A stretch of 64,000 bases of DNA from an uncultured Macellibacteroides sp. (GCF_963667135.1 NZ_OY762974.1:2790001-2854000), one strand, 5' to 3'; shown: positions 7,328 through 16,784, counted from the stretch's first letter. Made by a program: numbers and translations. Notes: generated by a model not told the origin, from the letters alone.

Positions 7328-8039
7328 GATTATAATAAATTTTGTTAGACGCTGCTAAGATGTGATAAATAATTGATAATGCAAAATGATAACAATATTA
7401 TTATCCAATATTTTGAAGTGAGATTACAATTTTACCAGTGTGTACGTTGTGCAGTGAAAGGTGAACTTCCCCAGACTTTTTGAGCTGAAAGTATATACTT
7501 TGAGTCGCCAAACTATATACTTCTATAAGTCAAAGCCCTAATTTTAAATGAACAAAATAGTATTAAATTTATTACGTCTGTTTACACCAGCCAAATTAAA
7601 GATACATCATCTTAACCCTATGACGTTAGCTTATTAATACTCATAATGCTCGCGCGTAATTATAGTGCGTGAAATTGAATTTGCCATCTTCTTTTCGGAC
7701 GGGATAAAGTTTCGGCTATTTTGTAAAACATTTGTATGGAGTGTGTTTTATGCAGTAAGCTTCAGAGAAAGAGTTGTTTTGGTGAATGGAAGTTAATTTA
7801 ATGGCCTGAAAATGGCTTATTTCTTTTTAATTCTTATTTTTCAGAAAATAAATAGTAAATTATAGTTGTAGTTCAAAATAATATATTCATCTTTGCACTT
7901 ACAAACAAAAGATAGTTTATATAGCTCTTTGTCTCTGATTTACCTTTCTCTTTATTGAGAAATTTATTGCAGCAATGGATCTTTCCCCAAACTGAATTGT
8001 TTTAATTCATTAATTTATTTATTTTATATTTTTTTTCGT
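7328..8039. other. Intergenic region with the RRM-gene leader; no coding gene seen
   Basis: These 712 bases are AT-rich and hold no convincing reading frame on either strand. Visible elements are a pair of TATATACTT copies exactly 22 bases apart (7492-7500 and 7514-7522) and the promoter and leader of the RRM gene in the last 170 bases. The rest shows nothing I can name. Confidence 0.5.
7866..7895 (+). promoter_or_regulatory. Promoter of the RRM protein gene
   Basis: TTG at 7866-7868 and CATCTTTG at 7888-7895, separated by 19 bases, match the Bacteroidetes -33/-7 pattern with one mismatch. The transcript would have a leader of about 135 bases, long for this group and typical of cold-shock-like regulated RNA-binding protein genes. 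Confidence 0.5.
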
Positions 8040-8291
8040 ATGAACATTTACATTGGCAATCTTAGCTATTCAGTTAAGGAATCGGATTTGAGACAAGTTA
8101 TGGAAGACTATGGTACAGTTGAATCAGCAAAATTGATTATTGACCGTGACACAAACAGATCTAAAGGTTTTGCATTTGTTGAAATGCCTAATGAGGCTGA
8201 AGCAAGAAACGCAATCAAAGAATTAGATGGAGCAGAATATCAGGGCCGTCAAATGGTACTGAAGGAAGCAACTCCTAAACGGTCATATTAA
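8040..8291 (+). CDS. RRM-type RNA-binding protein
   Basis: The 83-residue protein is a single RNA recognition motif. RNP2 is IYIGNL at residues 3-8 and RNP1 is KGFAFVEM at about 42-49. A short basic tail (KEATPKRSY) follows. Such stand-alone RRM proteins (Rbp family) are abundant in Bacteroidota, where Hfq and ProQ are rare, and bind single-stranded regions of mRNAs and small RNAs. The long AT-rich leader and the strong terminator after the gene suggest a monocistronic, highly expressed unit. Confidence 0.9.
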   Translation: MNIYIGNLSYSVKESDLRQVMEDYGTVESAKLIIDRDTNRSKGFAFVEMPNEAEARNAIKELDGAEYQGRQMVLKEATPKRSY

Positions 8292-8370
8292 TTATTCTAA
8301 TTAGAAAAAACTGACCTCCCTGTTTTACAGAGAGACGTTTTACTCCGATTTCTATAAATAATACAGATTT

Positions 8371-8409
8371 AAGGTAAACAAGATGAATGTCTTGTTTACC
8401 TTTTTTTTT
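8371..8409 (+). terminator. Terminator of the RRM gene
   Basis: A 13-bp stem (AAGGTAAACAAGA with TCTTGTTTACCTT) and a 6-base loop are followed by nine or more T. It lies about 80 bases after the stop codon. Confidence 0.85.
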
Positions 8410-8444
8410 AATATTATCTTAACACAACTAGGTGATTATTGCCT

Positions 8445-8452
8445 TAACTTTG
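8445..8452 (+). promoter_or_regulatory. -7 element for the phosphoesterase gene
   Basis: TAACTTTG matches TAnnTTTG exactly; no clear -33 TTTG is visible. Transcription would start about 100 bases before the gene. Confidence 0.4.
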
Positions 8453-8557
8453 TATTTATAGCAGAAGGAATCCTTGAGAGCCGTTAGCTGTGAGAAAATT
8501 TCTACAGATAGATTGGTTGGAAGCAGACTTCTGATAACTTAAATTTTATAAAATTCT

Positions 8558-9556
8558 ATGATGAACTCCTTTCTAAAAAAAGCAAGTACACTATGTTTGT
8601 GTATGCTTTCAGTCTGCGGTGTGTCCCAATTGAACGCGCAGCAACTTTCATTCAAATCAGATGGTACTTTCAAAATTGTTCAGTTTACAGACGTTCACTA
8701 TTGTTTGTCCAAACCAGAATCTAAGGAAGCCTTACAGGTAATAAATGAAGTATTAGATTCTGAAAAACCGGATCTGGTAATTTTTACAGGAGATGTGGTT
8801 ACGGAAGCACCTGCAAAAAAAGGATGGGATGTAGTAACAGAACCTCTTATCAAAAGAGGAATCCCTTTTGCTGTTACTTTGGGAAATCATGACGATGAGC
8901 AAGATCTGTCACGTGCTGAAGTAGCTAAATTGGTTGCAAGTTATCCACATAGTCTATTTAAGGATACAACGGCAAATGTATCGGGTTACGGAAACTACAC
9001 GATAGCTATTCAAGGCGCCAAAAATAAAAAAGTAGAAGCAGTACTATACTGTATGGATTCCAGATCTTATAGCAAATTGAAACAGGTTGAAGGTTACGGT
9101 TGGTTCGCACAAGATCAGGTAAGCTGGTACAGTAAGCAAAGTAAAACGTACACCCTGCAAAATGGAGGGAAACCTCTTCCAGCCCTGGCATTCTTTCATA
9201 TAGCCCTTCCTGAATACAACAAGGCCTATAATACGCGGGCGATTGGTTTACGCTTCGAAGACGAGTGTAATCCCAAAGTAAACTCCGGAATGTTTACAGC
9301 CATGCTGGAAGCAGGAGATGTAATTGGGACATTTGTCGGTCACGACCACGACAATGATTATATTGCCTGGCTTAATGGTATAGCTTTGGTTTATGGAAGA
9401 TTTACCGGAGGAAAAACAACATACATTAATATAGAGAACGGAGCAAGGGTAATTACTTTAAAAGAAGGAGAGAGCTCATTCAAGAGTTGGATTCATCTAA
9501 AAGGTGATCGCATTATACAACAAACCGAATTCCCGAAAAGCTTTATTAAGAAATAA
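8558..9556 (+). CDS. Secreted calcineurin-like metallophosphoesterase
   Basis: The 332-residue protein has an N-terminal signal peptide ending near LNAQ (residue 28). The metal-binding motifs of the calcineurin-like superfamily follow: TDVH (44-47), GDV (78-80), GNHDD (109-113) and GHDHD at about 261-265. The arrangement resembles the Dcr2/purple-acid-phosphatase-like branch common in Bacteroidetes. It is probably a periplasmic phosphomonoesterase or phosphodiesterase; the substrate is not evident. It is transcribed alone and ends at a two-way terminator. Confidence 0.85.
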   Translation: MMNSFLKKASTLCLCMLSVCGVSQLNAQQLSFKSDGTFKIVQFTDVHYCLSKPESKEALQVINEVLDSEKPDLVIFTGDVVTEAPAKKGWDVVTEPLIKRGIPFAVTLGNHDDEQDLSRAEVAKLVASYPHSLFKDTTANVSGYGNYTIAIQGAKNKKVEAVLYCMDSRSYSKLKQVEGYGWFAQDQVSWYSKQSKTYTLQNGGKPLPALAFFHIALPEYNKAYNTRAIGLRFEDECNPKVNSGMFTAMLEAGDVIGTFVGHDHDNDYIAWLNGIALVYGRFTGGKTTYINIENGARVITLKEGESSFKSWIHLKGDRIIQQTEFPKSFIKK

Positions 9557-9608
9557 AACCATGCACCGGCTTTTTCTCAGATTTAGCAAACGGGAGTATG
9601 TGAACATA

Positions 9609-9660
9609 TAAAAAAACAGGTCTCTGCAAAATAATGATTGCAGAGACCTGTTTATGTTTA
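9609..9660. terminator. Bidirectional terminator between convergent genes
   Basis: AACAGGTCTCTGCAA pairs perfectly with TTGCAGAGACCTGTT around an 8-base loop. An A run stands on the left and a T-rich stretch on the right. It can stop the rightward phosphoesterase and the leftward DUF3332 transcripts. Confidence 0.8.
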
Positions 9661-9675
9661 TGTGTTTATTCGTTG

Positions 9676-10230
9676 TTAACGTGCAGCGAAGAAACTGAAG
9701 TTATCAGCTACTTGTCTGAAAGCAAGTACACCCGACTGATTCAATTCAACATTCATCTCTTTGCCATCAGGAAGATACATAACAACTTCGTCGTCTTTCG
9801 TGAATTTCAACAGCTTGGTAGATTCACCGTTGGCTTCAACATTCCAGCTTTTGTCTGCTTTGTCGAATACAAGATCAACAGCTTTGTCATCACCTTCTTT
9901 TTCAATGTGGTAACCATCAACTTTCGTTTCAACTGTATATGTGCCATCCTTGCCTTCAATTGTTTTAACAGTACCAGCTTCGGCTACAGGATTGCTTCCA
10001 GACCAGAATTCGATTGAATTGATTACAACAGCATCTGCCAAAACAGCTATTTCATAAACAGGAACGATACAAAATGCGATAAAAACCAGCTCGTTAACAA
10101 ACTTGCTATCAACAGTATGGTTCCATGCCAAAAGCTTGTTAGTAAGACTGAACGAACCAATACATGATGAAAATAATAAACTGCCGCTTAGAGTTGTAGC
10201 AAGCAATAGAGTAAAAGTTTTCTTTTTCAT
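9676..10230 (-). CDS. DUF3332 family lipoprotein
   Basis: The 184-residue protein has a lipoprotein signal peptide ending in LFSSC (Cys about residue 23). A hydrophobic stretch around residues 46-75 is followed by a soluble C-terminal domain of beta strands. This is the layout of DUF3332 proteins, small membrane-associated lipoproteins of unknown function in Bacteroidetes and some Gammaproteobacteria. The final 'FFAAR' is typical of the family ending. It is monocistronic. Confidence 0.75.
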   Translation of the reverse strand: MKKKTFTLLLATTLSGSLLFSSCIGSFSLTNKLLAWNHTVDSKFVNELVFIAFCIVPVYEIAVLADAVVINSIEFWSGSNPVAEAGTVKTIEGKDGTYTVETKVDGYHIEKEGDDKAVDLVFDKADKSWNVEANGESTKLLKFTKDDEVVMYLPDGKEMNVELNQSGVLAFRQVADNFSFFAAR

Positions 10231-10347
10231 GACTAATTAATGTTAGTTTATAATCGGCGAAGATATAACTTTTCGTTGGTTCTGCTCAGATTATTCGATA
10301 AAAATGATAATTTTACAACAGATTTAAAACCTTTAAATGGTAAAAAT

Positions 10348-11322
10348 ATGAGGCCCGTCGGTTATTTAATAACACTTTGTCTTTTTCTCTCTTGTTGCGT
10401 TTCATCACTTATGTCACAGCAAACAGTTAACCTGAACGACAGACCATTCGATCTGCGTACCCCCAGTGGAGATATAAAAGGAAAGTTGCTGACTCCCGGA
10501 ATGGGAGAGGGATACCCTGTTGTTTTACTTATTGCCGGATCAGGACCTACAGATATGGACGGTAATAGTTCTCAGATGGGACTGAACCCTAATTCTTTAA
10601 AATTGTTGGCACAAGGCTTGTCAGAAAAAGGAATTGCAAGTGTGCGCTTTGATAAAAGAGGTGTCGCATCCAGTGCTGCCTCCGGAAAAGAAGAGTATTT
10701 GTTAAGGTTTGATGATTATATAAATGATGTACGCCTCTGGATAGATAAACTTGCAGGCGACCGTCGTTTCTCCGGTATTTATGTTCTAGGTCATAGTGAA
10801 GGTGCCCTGATAGGAATGCTTGCGTGCAAGGATAATCCAAAAGTGAAAGGCTATATTTCCATGGCGGGAGCCGGACGTCCGCTTTATGAAGTTATAGAAT
10901 CTCAGCTTGCCGCTCAGCCGGAAGTAATTAAGGATATGGTAAAAGGTATAAACGACTCCCTTAAAGTTGGCAAACTCCAGCCCAATGTTCCGTTGGGATT
11001 ACAGGCTTTATTCAGGTCCTCCGTACAACCGTATCTGATATCCTGTTACAAGTACAATCCCAGCGAGATTATTGGTACTTTAACCATGCCTGTATTGATT
11101 TTACAAGGAAAAACAGATATTCAGGTTACAATTACAGATGCCGGTTTACTCAAGAAAGCCGCTCCCAAAGCCGATTACTATTTAATCGACAACATGAACC
11201 ATGTACTTAAAACCTGCACTACTACAGAACAGCAGGCGCAAGCGGTAACTTATACAGATCCATCGTTGCCGGTAAATGCTTATATGCTCTTATTGATTGA
11301 AAAGTTTGTAAAGAAGCCGTAA
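10348..11322 (+). CDS. Secreted alpha/beta hydrolase, BAAT/esterase-like
   Basis: I use the ATG at 10348 because a signal peptide (MRPVGYLITLCLFLSCCVSS) begins there; the upstream frame from 10240 is AT-rich and unlike protein. The 324-residue product has the oxyanion turn region GSGPTDMDGN, the nucleophile elbow GHSEGA (Ser about 153), a late DIQ aspartate segment and NMNHVLK with the catalytic His. It belongs to the family of exported serine hydrolases often annotated as 'alpha/beta fold hydrolase'. The substrate is unknown. Confidence 0.85.
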   Translation: MRPVGYLITLCLFLSCCVSSLMSQQTVNLNDRPFDLRTPSGDIKGKLLTPGMGEGYPVVLLIAGSGPTDMDGNSSQMGLNPNSLKLLAQGLSEKGIASVRFDKRGVASSAASGKEEYLLRFDDYINDVRLWIDKLAGDRRFSGIYVLGHSEGALIGMLACKDNPKVKGYISMAGAGRPLYEVIESQLAAQPEVIKDMVKGINDSLKVGKLQPNVPLGLQALFRSSVQPYLISCYKYNPSEIIGTLTMPVLILQGKTDIQVTITDAGLLKKAAPKADYYLIDNMNHVLKTCTTTEQQAQAVTYTDPSLPVNAYMLLLIEKFVKKP

Positions 11323-11337
11323 ACTGTTGTATCTTTG
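11305..11337 (+). promoter_or_regulatory. Promoter of the ABC-F gene
   Basis: TTTG at 11305-11308 and TATCTTTG at 11330-11337 are 21 bases apart, a full match to the Bacteroidetes promoter. It overlaps the end of the hydrolase gene and leaves a leader of only about 13 bases before the ATG at 11357. Confidence 0.7.
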
Positions 11338-11356
11338 CTGTCATAAACAGAGAATT

Positions 11357-13294
11357 ATGATATCGGTTGAAGGACTAACAGTAGAGTTTGGTGGATTTTC
11401 GCTTTTTGATGACGTTTCGTTTGTAGTTAATAAAAAAGATCGGATTGCTTTGGTCGGGAAAAACGGCGCAGGTAAATCGACTATGCTTAAAATATTCGCC
11501 GGACTTCAGTCTCCTACAAGCGGAAATGTAAGCATTCCCAAAGAACTTACTATTGGTTACCTTCCCCAGCAAATGCAGCTGACGGACACACGCACCGTAC
11601 GGCAGGAAGCAGAACAGGCTTTCGATCAGATACATCAGCTTGAGAAACAGCTTGAAAAACTTACACTCGAACTGGCCGAACGTACCGACTACGAAACGGA
11701 ATCCTACCACAACCTGATAGATAAGGTGACTCATCTTACCGAACACTTTCAGATGATGGGAGGTAACTCCTATCAGGCAGAATTGGAAAGAACACTTATT
11801 GGTCTTGGATTTGTGCGGGATGATTTCGAAAGACTTACATCCGAATTCAGCGGAGGTTGGCGTATGCGAATCGAACTGGCAAAACTGCTGCTTCGTCAGC
11901 CAGATGTGCTTTTGCTGGATGAGCCTACCAACCACCTTGATATCGAATCTATACAATGGCTCGAAAACTTTCTGGCCACACGGGCGAATGCAGTTATTCT
12001 TGTTTCGCACGACAGGGCCTTTATAGATGCCACAACCTTCCGAACGATAGAAATCTCTCTTGGAAAGATATACGATTACAAAGTAAACTATTCGCAATAT
12101 GTAACCCTCCGGGAGGAAAGACGCGAACAACAACTTCGAGCCTTCGAGAATCAGCAGAAAAAGCTTCAGGATACCGAAGCCTTTATCGAACGATTCCGGT
12201 ACAAGGCAACTAAATCCGTACAGGTACAATCGCGTATCAAACAGCTGGAAAAGATAGACCGGCTGGAAGTGGATGAAGTAGATACTGCCATGCTTAATCT
12301 TAAGTTTCCGCCGGCACCCCGTTCGGGTTCCTATCCGGTAATTATGGAAGAAGTTGCCAAACGGTATGGAGATCACCTTATTTTCGAACATGCTACCTTA
12401 ACCATAAACAGAGGAGATAAAGTAGCCTTTGTGGGAAAGAATGGCGAGGGTAAATCCACCCTGGTGAAATGTATCATGGGCGAGATCGATTTTGAAGGAA
12501 AACTGCAGCTGGGTCACAATGTGAAGATTGGCTATTTTGCACAGAACCAGGCGCAAATGCTGGATGATAAATTAACAGTTTTCGATACCATCGACTATGT
12601 TGCCCAAGGCGATATCCGAACAAAAATACGAGACATTCTGGGCGCTTTCATGTTTGGAGGCGAAGCATCCGACAAGAAAGTTGGTGTACTATCGGGAGGA
12701 GAACGAAGCCGTCTTGCTATGATTCGTCTTCTGCTGGAACCTGTAAACCTGCTTATTCTGGATGAGCCAACGAATCACCTGGATATGCGTTCGAAAGATG
12801 TGCTGAAAGATGCACTGAAAGAGTTCGACGGAACGGTGATTCTTGTATCGCACGACCGGGAATTCCTTGACGGACTGGTAGACAAGGTTTATGAATTCGG
12901 GAACCAGCGCATCACCGAACACTTGGGAGGTATCTATGAGTTCCTGAATCGGAAAAAGATGGATAACCTGCAGGAACTGGAACGTGCAACGCAACTTAAT
13001 ATTGCTAAAAATGCGCTGGGAGACGAACAACCATCGCAGAATAAGCTATCCTACGAATCCCGCAAGGAACAAAACCGGGCACTTAAGAAGACAGAGAAAG
13101 CAGTAGCCGAAGCCGAGGAACGAATTGCGCGTCTTGAAAACGAACAAACACAAATAGAAGCACGTCTGGCAACCCCCGAAGGATCGTCTGATACAACGCT
13201 TTATGCACAATATGCATCCATAAAAAAAGAATTGTCCGAAACAATGGACCTTTGGAGTTGTTGTATTCAAGAGCTGGAAGACTTACAACAGTAG
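11357..13294 (+). CDS. ABC-F family ATPase (ribosome-associated)
   Basis: I use the ATG at 11357 because the -7 promoter element at 11330-11337 lies downstream of the alternative start at 11327. The 645-residue protein has two ABC domains: Walker A GKNGAGKST and GKNGEGKST, signatures FSGGW and LSGGE, and Walker B LLLDEPTNHLD and LLILDEPTNHLD. There are no membrane segments, and a C-terminal coiled coil (KKTEKAVAEAEERIARLE) is present. This is the ABC-F layout of Uup/YdiF-like translation factors acting at the ribosome E site. Antibiotic-resistance function is not indicated. Confidence 0.92.
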   Translation: MISVEGLTVEFGGFSLFDDVSFVVNKKDRIALVGKNGAGKSTMLKIFAGLQSPTSGNVSIPKELTIGYLPQQMQLTDTRTVRQEAEQAFDQIHQLEKQLEKLTLELAERTDYETESYHNLIDKVTHLTEHFQMMGGNSYQAELERTLIGLGFVRDDFERLTSEFSGGWRMRIELAKLLLRQPDVLLLDEPTNHLDIESIQWLENFLATRANAVILVSHDRAFIDATTFRTIEISLGKIYDYKVNYSQYVTLREERREQQLRAFENQQKKLQDTEAFIERFRYKATKSVQVQSRIKQLEKIDRLEVDEVDTAMLNLKFPPAPRSGSYPVIMEEVAKRYGDHLIFEHATLTINRGDKVAFVGKNGEGKSTLVKCIMGEIDFEGKLQLGHNVKIGYFAQNQAQMLDDKLTVFDTIDYVAQGDIRTKIRDILGAFMFGGEASDKKVGVLSGGERSRLAMIRLLLEPVNLLILDEPTNHLDMRSKDVLKDALKEFDGTVILVSHDREFLDGLVDKVYEFGNQRITEHLGGIYEFLNRKKMDNLQELERATQLNIAKNALGDEQPSQNKLSYESRKEQNRALKKTEKAVAEAEERIARLENEQTQIEARLATPEGSSDTTLYAQYASIKKELSETMDLWSCCIQELEDLQQ

Positions 13295-13379
13295 TTTTTA
13301 TGGTTTTTAAAAAATATAAAGAATGTTACTAAAAAACGCTTTTTTATTTAAAAGGCATTCCATTAAGTTAATAAAAGGT

Positions 13380-13387
13380 TATATTTG
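13380..13387 (+). promoter_or_regulatory. -7 element for the NagB-type gene
   Basis: TATATTTG matches the -7 consensus exactly, 47 bases before the ATG. The -33 element is weak. Confidence 0.4.
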
Positions 13388-13433
13388 CAGCTTAAACGTT
13401 TTTGATAATATGTTGTACTAAATCAGAATAAAA

Positions 13434-15419
13434 ATGAAGACAAACCTTAGTTCTCAAATTACGTTAACCCGCATTCCTGAGCGGTATTATCGTCCTAATA
13501 ACGCCTATGAACATTCTGTCTTAACTCGCTTCGAAAAAATTCCGACAAACATTTACGAATCTGCCGACGAAGGCGCACTCGCAATTGCAACCGAAATTGC
13601 AACAGAGATAAGAAAGAAACAGGCAGCCGGCGAAAAGCTCGTGTTAGGTCTTTCGGGTGGTCGCTCACCAATCAGTGTTTATCGTAATTTGGTTCGGATG
13701 CACAAAGAGGAAGGATTAAGCTTCCGCAATGTAAAGGTGTTTAATGTATATGAATTCTATCCATTAACAACTACGGCATTCAGTAATATTTCACAACTCA
13801 AAGAAGCTCTTCTTGATCATGTGGATATCGATCCTGCTAATATTTTCTCTCCGGATGGTTTTATGGAGAAAGACAATGTGTACGAATTCTGCCGCAATTA
13901 CGAGCGTCAGATTCAACAGGCCGGAGGAATTGATTATATGTTGCTCGGTATCGGACATGCTTGCAATATTGGTTTTAACGGTCCGGGTTCAAGCATAAAT
14001 ACAGCTACCCGTCTGGTATTTATGGACAACGATTCACGCAAAGAAGCATCACGTACATTTAATTTTATCGAGAATATTCCTTCAAGTGTAATTACGATGG
14101 GAATGTCGACGATATTGAAGTCGAAGCACGTTATTTTGATGGCTTGGGGCGAAGATAAAGCATCAACTATCCGTAGCGCCGTTGAAGGTAAAATGAGCGA
14201 TTCTATGCCTGCAACTTTTTTGCAGAATCAAGAGAACGCCAAAGTGGTTATCGACCTCTCTGCCGCTTATAACCTTACACGAATCAGTCACCCCTGGTTG
14301 GTAACCAACTGCGACTGGGACAATAAGCTAATCAGACGTGCTATTGTATGGCTTTGTCAGACTACTAAAAAGCCTATTCTTAAGCTTACCAACAAAGATT
14401 ACAGCGAGCACGGATTAGGCGAGTTGCTTGGTCTTTTTGGTTCGGCTTATAATGTAAATATAAAGATATTCAACGATCTGCAGCATACTATTACAGGATG
14501 GCCTGGTGGTAAGCCCAATGCGGACGACAGTTTCCGTCCGGAAAGAGCCAATCCATATCCTAAGAAAGTGATTGTATTCAGTCCGCACCCGGATGATGAT
14601 GTGATCTCGATGGGAGGAACACTTCGTCGTCTTTGCGTTCAAAATCACGATGTGCATGTGGCTTATCAGACTTCAGGAAATATAGCCGTAGGCGACGAAG
14701 AGGTAATCCGTTATGTATCTTACCTGCATAATGTATGCGAAAAGTACGCTCCAAAAGATAATTCATTGCTGAAAAAGGCGGATGAAATTAAGAACTACCT
14801 GCTTCATGAAAAGAATGAAGGAGAGAAAGAAACTCCGGATGTGCTCTTTATGAAAGGAACTATTCGCAGGGAAGAAGCCAGAACGGCATGTCGTTATACC
14901 GGCGTGAAAGATGAAAATGTTCACTTCCTTGATTTACCTTTCTATGAAACAGGCTTGGTAAAGAAAAACGACTTGGGAGAAGCCGATAAAGATATCGTGA
15001 AAGCTTTGATTGAATCAATCAAACCGGATCAGATGTTTGTGGCTGGCGACCTTGCCGATCCACATGGAACTCACAAAGTATGTTTGGATGCCATTCTGGC
15101 TGCTATTGATGAGATTAAGGACGAAGAGTGGATGAAAAATTGCCGTGTTTGGATGTACCGTGGAGCTTGGGCAGAGTGGGAAATGGACCATGTTGAAATG
15201 GCAGTTCCTATCAGTCCTGAAGAATTACGCTTCAAACGTAACTCTATCTTGAAGCACCAATCTCAAATGGAAAGTGCTCCTTTCCTTGGTAACGACGAAC
15301 GTTTGTTCTGGCAACGTGCCGAAGATCGTAACCGTGCAACCGCCGAATTGTACAATCAGTTGGGTCTTGCCTCTTACGAAGCAATCGAAGCATTTGTTCA
15401 GTACATACCATTACGATAA
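13434..15419 (+). CDS. nagB: Glucosamine-6-phosphate deaminase fused to a PIG-L deacetylase domain
   Basis: Residues about 30-290 of this 661-residue protein form a NagB-like domain (LVLGLSGGRSPISVYRNL; the catalytic segment GIGHACNIGFNGPGSS). The C-terminal part, from about residue 375, is a PIG-L/LmbE deacetylase domain beginning VIVFSPHPDDDVISMGG, with a later zinc-site segment GDLADPHGTHK. The same fusion is known in Bacteroides as the nagB gene. The reaction would convert glucosamine 6-phosphate to fructose 6-phosphate and ammonia, and the second domain may deacetylate an N-acetyl sugar. The canonical NagB motif GxGxDGHIGFNEPG is altered here (ACNIGFNGPG), so activity should not be taken for granted. 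Confidence 0.82.
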   Translation: MKTNLSSQITLTRIPERYYRPNNAYEHSVLTRFEKIPTNIYESADEGALAIATEIATEIRKKQAAGEKLVLGLSGGRSPISVYRNLVRMHKEEGLSFRNVKVFNVYEFYPLTTTAFSNISQLKEALLDHVDIDPANIFSPDGFMEKDNVYEFCRNYERQIQQAGGIDYMLLGIGHACNIGFNGPGSSINTATRLVFMDNDSRKEASRTFNFIENIPSSVITMGMSTILKSKHVILMAWGEDKASTIRSAVEGKMSDSMPATFLQNQENAKVVIDLSAAYNLTRISHPWLVTNCDWDNKLIRRAIVWLCQTTKKPILKLTNKDYSEHGLGELLGLFGSAYNVNIKIFNDLQHTITGWPGGKPNADDSFRPERANPYPKKVIVFSPHPDDDVISMGGTLRRLCVQNHDVHVAYQTSGNIAVGDEEVIRYVSYLHNVCEKYAPKDNSLLKKADEIKNYLLHEKNEGEKETPDVLFMKGTIRREEARTACRYTGVKDENVHFLDLPFYETGLVKKNDLGEADKDIVKALIESIKPDQMFVAGDLADPHGTHKVCLDAILAAIDEIKDEEWMKNCRVWMYRGAWAEWEMDHVEMAVPISPEELRFKRNSILKHQSQMESAPFLGNDERLFWQRAEDRNRATAELYNQLGLASYEAIEAFVQYIPLR

Positions 15420-15462
15420 CAAACTGACTAATTTGCCCTGTTGGGCAAGTAACTATACATGT

Positions 15463-15507
15463 AAAGCTCCGCCCTTTATCATAAAAGGGTGGAGCTTTTT
15501 CTCTTTT
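15463..15507 (+). terminator. Terminator after the NagB-type gene
   Basis: AAAGCTCCGCCCTTT pairs with AAAGGGTGGAGCTTT (one G-T wobble) around a short loop and is followed by T-rich sequence. Confidence 0.8.
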
Positions 15508-15519
15508 ATAAAGATAGTA

Positions 15520-15549
15520 TTGCTTTTCCCGTTAATTGATTTATCTTTG
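15520..15549 (+). promoter_or_regulatory. Promoter of the DUF5009 gene
   Basis: TTG at 15520-15522 and TATCTTTG at 15542-15549 with a 19-base spacer fully match the Bacteroidetes promoter. The ATG chosen for the gene is 39 bases further. Confidence 0.65.
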
Positions 15550-15587
15550 TTGTTGTCTCTTTGTTTACCTTAAAAGATATCCGATTT

Positions 15588-16769
15588 ATGAACGACATTA
15601 AATTGCAACGAATAGAGGCTCTGGATGTTTTCAGGGCAATCACCATGTTTCTGATGCTTTTTGTGAATGATATTTCCGGGTTAGATGAAATTCCTTACTG
15701 GTTGCTGCATGCAAAACCGGACGAAGATATGCTTGGTTTTTCGGATACAATTTTTCCCGGATTCCTTTTTGCCATGGGTATGGCTATACCATTTGCTATC
15801 GAGAACCGGTTTCGTAAGGGCGATTCTTTCTTTCAGGTAATAGAACATATCTTTTGGCGAACAGTAGCCCTGCTGGTTATGGGGCTCTATACTGTAAACC
15901 GCGATACCATGGACCCGGAAGCAACCGGTATCTTGCAACCCTGGTTTTCCATTTGCATGGTTTTTGCCTTTTTCCTTATCTGGGGTGTCTATCCTAAGGT
16001 AAGCGATATCAAAAAATATATTTTTCAGGGAATGAAACTGATAGGGATTGCCTTATTGTTATTCTTATTCTATCGTTACAAAGGAACAGATGGCGCGGCA
16101 TTCTCTCCTCAATGGTGGGGTATTTTGGGACTTATCGGATGGACTTACCTGGTCTGTGCAGCTGTTTATCTGGTTGTTAGAACAAATCTTGCATTAAACC
16201 TAACGGTGTTTGGCCTTATCTTAGCTTGTTCCATTCTTTCGGAAGCAGGTCTATTTCAGCACTTTTTCCTTGCGCAGTGGCTACCAAGCGAAGCCACACT
16301 GCATGCCTTCGGAATGGCTGGTTTATGCGCTTCCCTCCTGATGCAGAGATATGCCAATCCTCAGCACCCCAACCGGTTTATTGTTCTATTCCTTCAAATA
16401 GGTATCGGTATGCTGATTGCCGGCGTTGTTTCCAATAATTTCTGGATAATTTCCAAGCAACAGGCTACGCCTACCTGGTTTTTTTATTGTTGCTCTCTGT
16501 TCCTTCCTCTGTTTGCCATGGTATATATGCTAACCGATGTACTGGGAAAGACCCATTGGTTTGCCTGGATTAAACCAGCCGGAACGGTAACGCTCACTTG
16601 CTATATTATTCCCTATGTTTGGTACAGTGTACAGTCTTTGTTGCAGTTTTCGTATCCCGACGTGCTTTCTACTGGTATCCCGGGGTTGTTTAGGTCGCTT
16701 GTTTACTCGTTTGCCATTTTGGCCGTGGCATGGGGGTTAATGAAGATTAAGGTACGGTTAAAGGTGTAA
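15588..16769 (+). CDS. DUF5009 membrane protein, HGSNAT/acyltransferase-like
   Basis: The ATG at 15588 follows the promoter at the right distance and starts MNDIKLQRIEALDVFRAITMF, the conserved N-terminus of DUF5009. The family is related to heparan-alpha-glucosaminide N-acetyltransferase (YeiB/HGSNAT fold). The 393-residue protein has about ten hydrophobic helices, and the conserved Asp of 'LDVFR' lies before the first. Related proteins transfer acetyl groups across the membrane to glycans. Placement after NagB/PIG-L suggests amino-sugar metabolism, an inference. Confidence 0.8.
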   Translation: MNDIKLQRIEALDVFRAITMFLMLFVNDISGLDEIPYWLLHAKPDEDMLGFSDTIFPGFLFAMGMAIPFAIENRFRKGDSFFQVIEHIFWRTVALLVMGLYTVNRDTMDPEATGILQPWFSICMVFAFFLIWGVYPKVSDIKKYIFQGMKLIGIALLLFLFYRYKGTDGAAFSPQWWGILGLIGWTYLVCAAVYLVVRTNLALNLTVFGLILACSILSEAGLFQHFFLAQWLPSEATLHAFGMAGLCASLLMQRYANPQHPNRFIVLFLQIGIGMLIAGVVSNNFWIISKQQATPTWFFYCCSLFLPLFAMVYMLTDVLGKTHWFAWIKPAGTVTLTCYIIPYVWYSVQSLLQFSYPDVLSTGIPGLFRSLVYSFAILAVAWGLMKIKVRLKV

Positions 16770-16784
16770 TGTTCAAAAAAATAC

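Noticed and set aside
11375-12391. 338-codon leftward frame opposite the ABC-F gene
   Set aside because: It is the antisense shadow of a well-conserved coding region; the ABC motifs are all in the rightward frame.
11357-13294. Antibiotic-resistance ABC-F protein
   Set aside because: Length and motifs fit housekeeping Uup/YdiF-like factors; nothing points to a resistance determinant.
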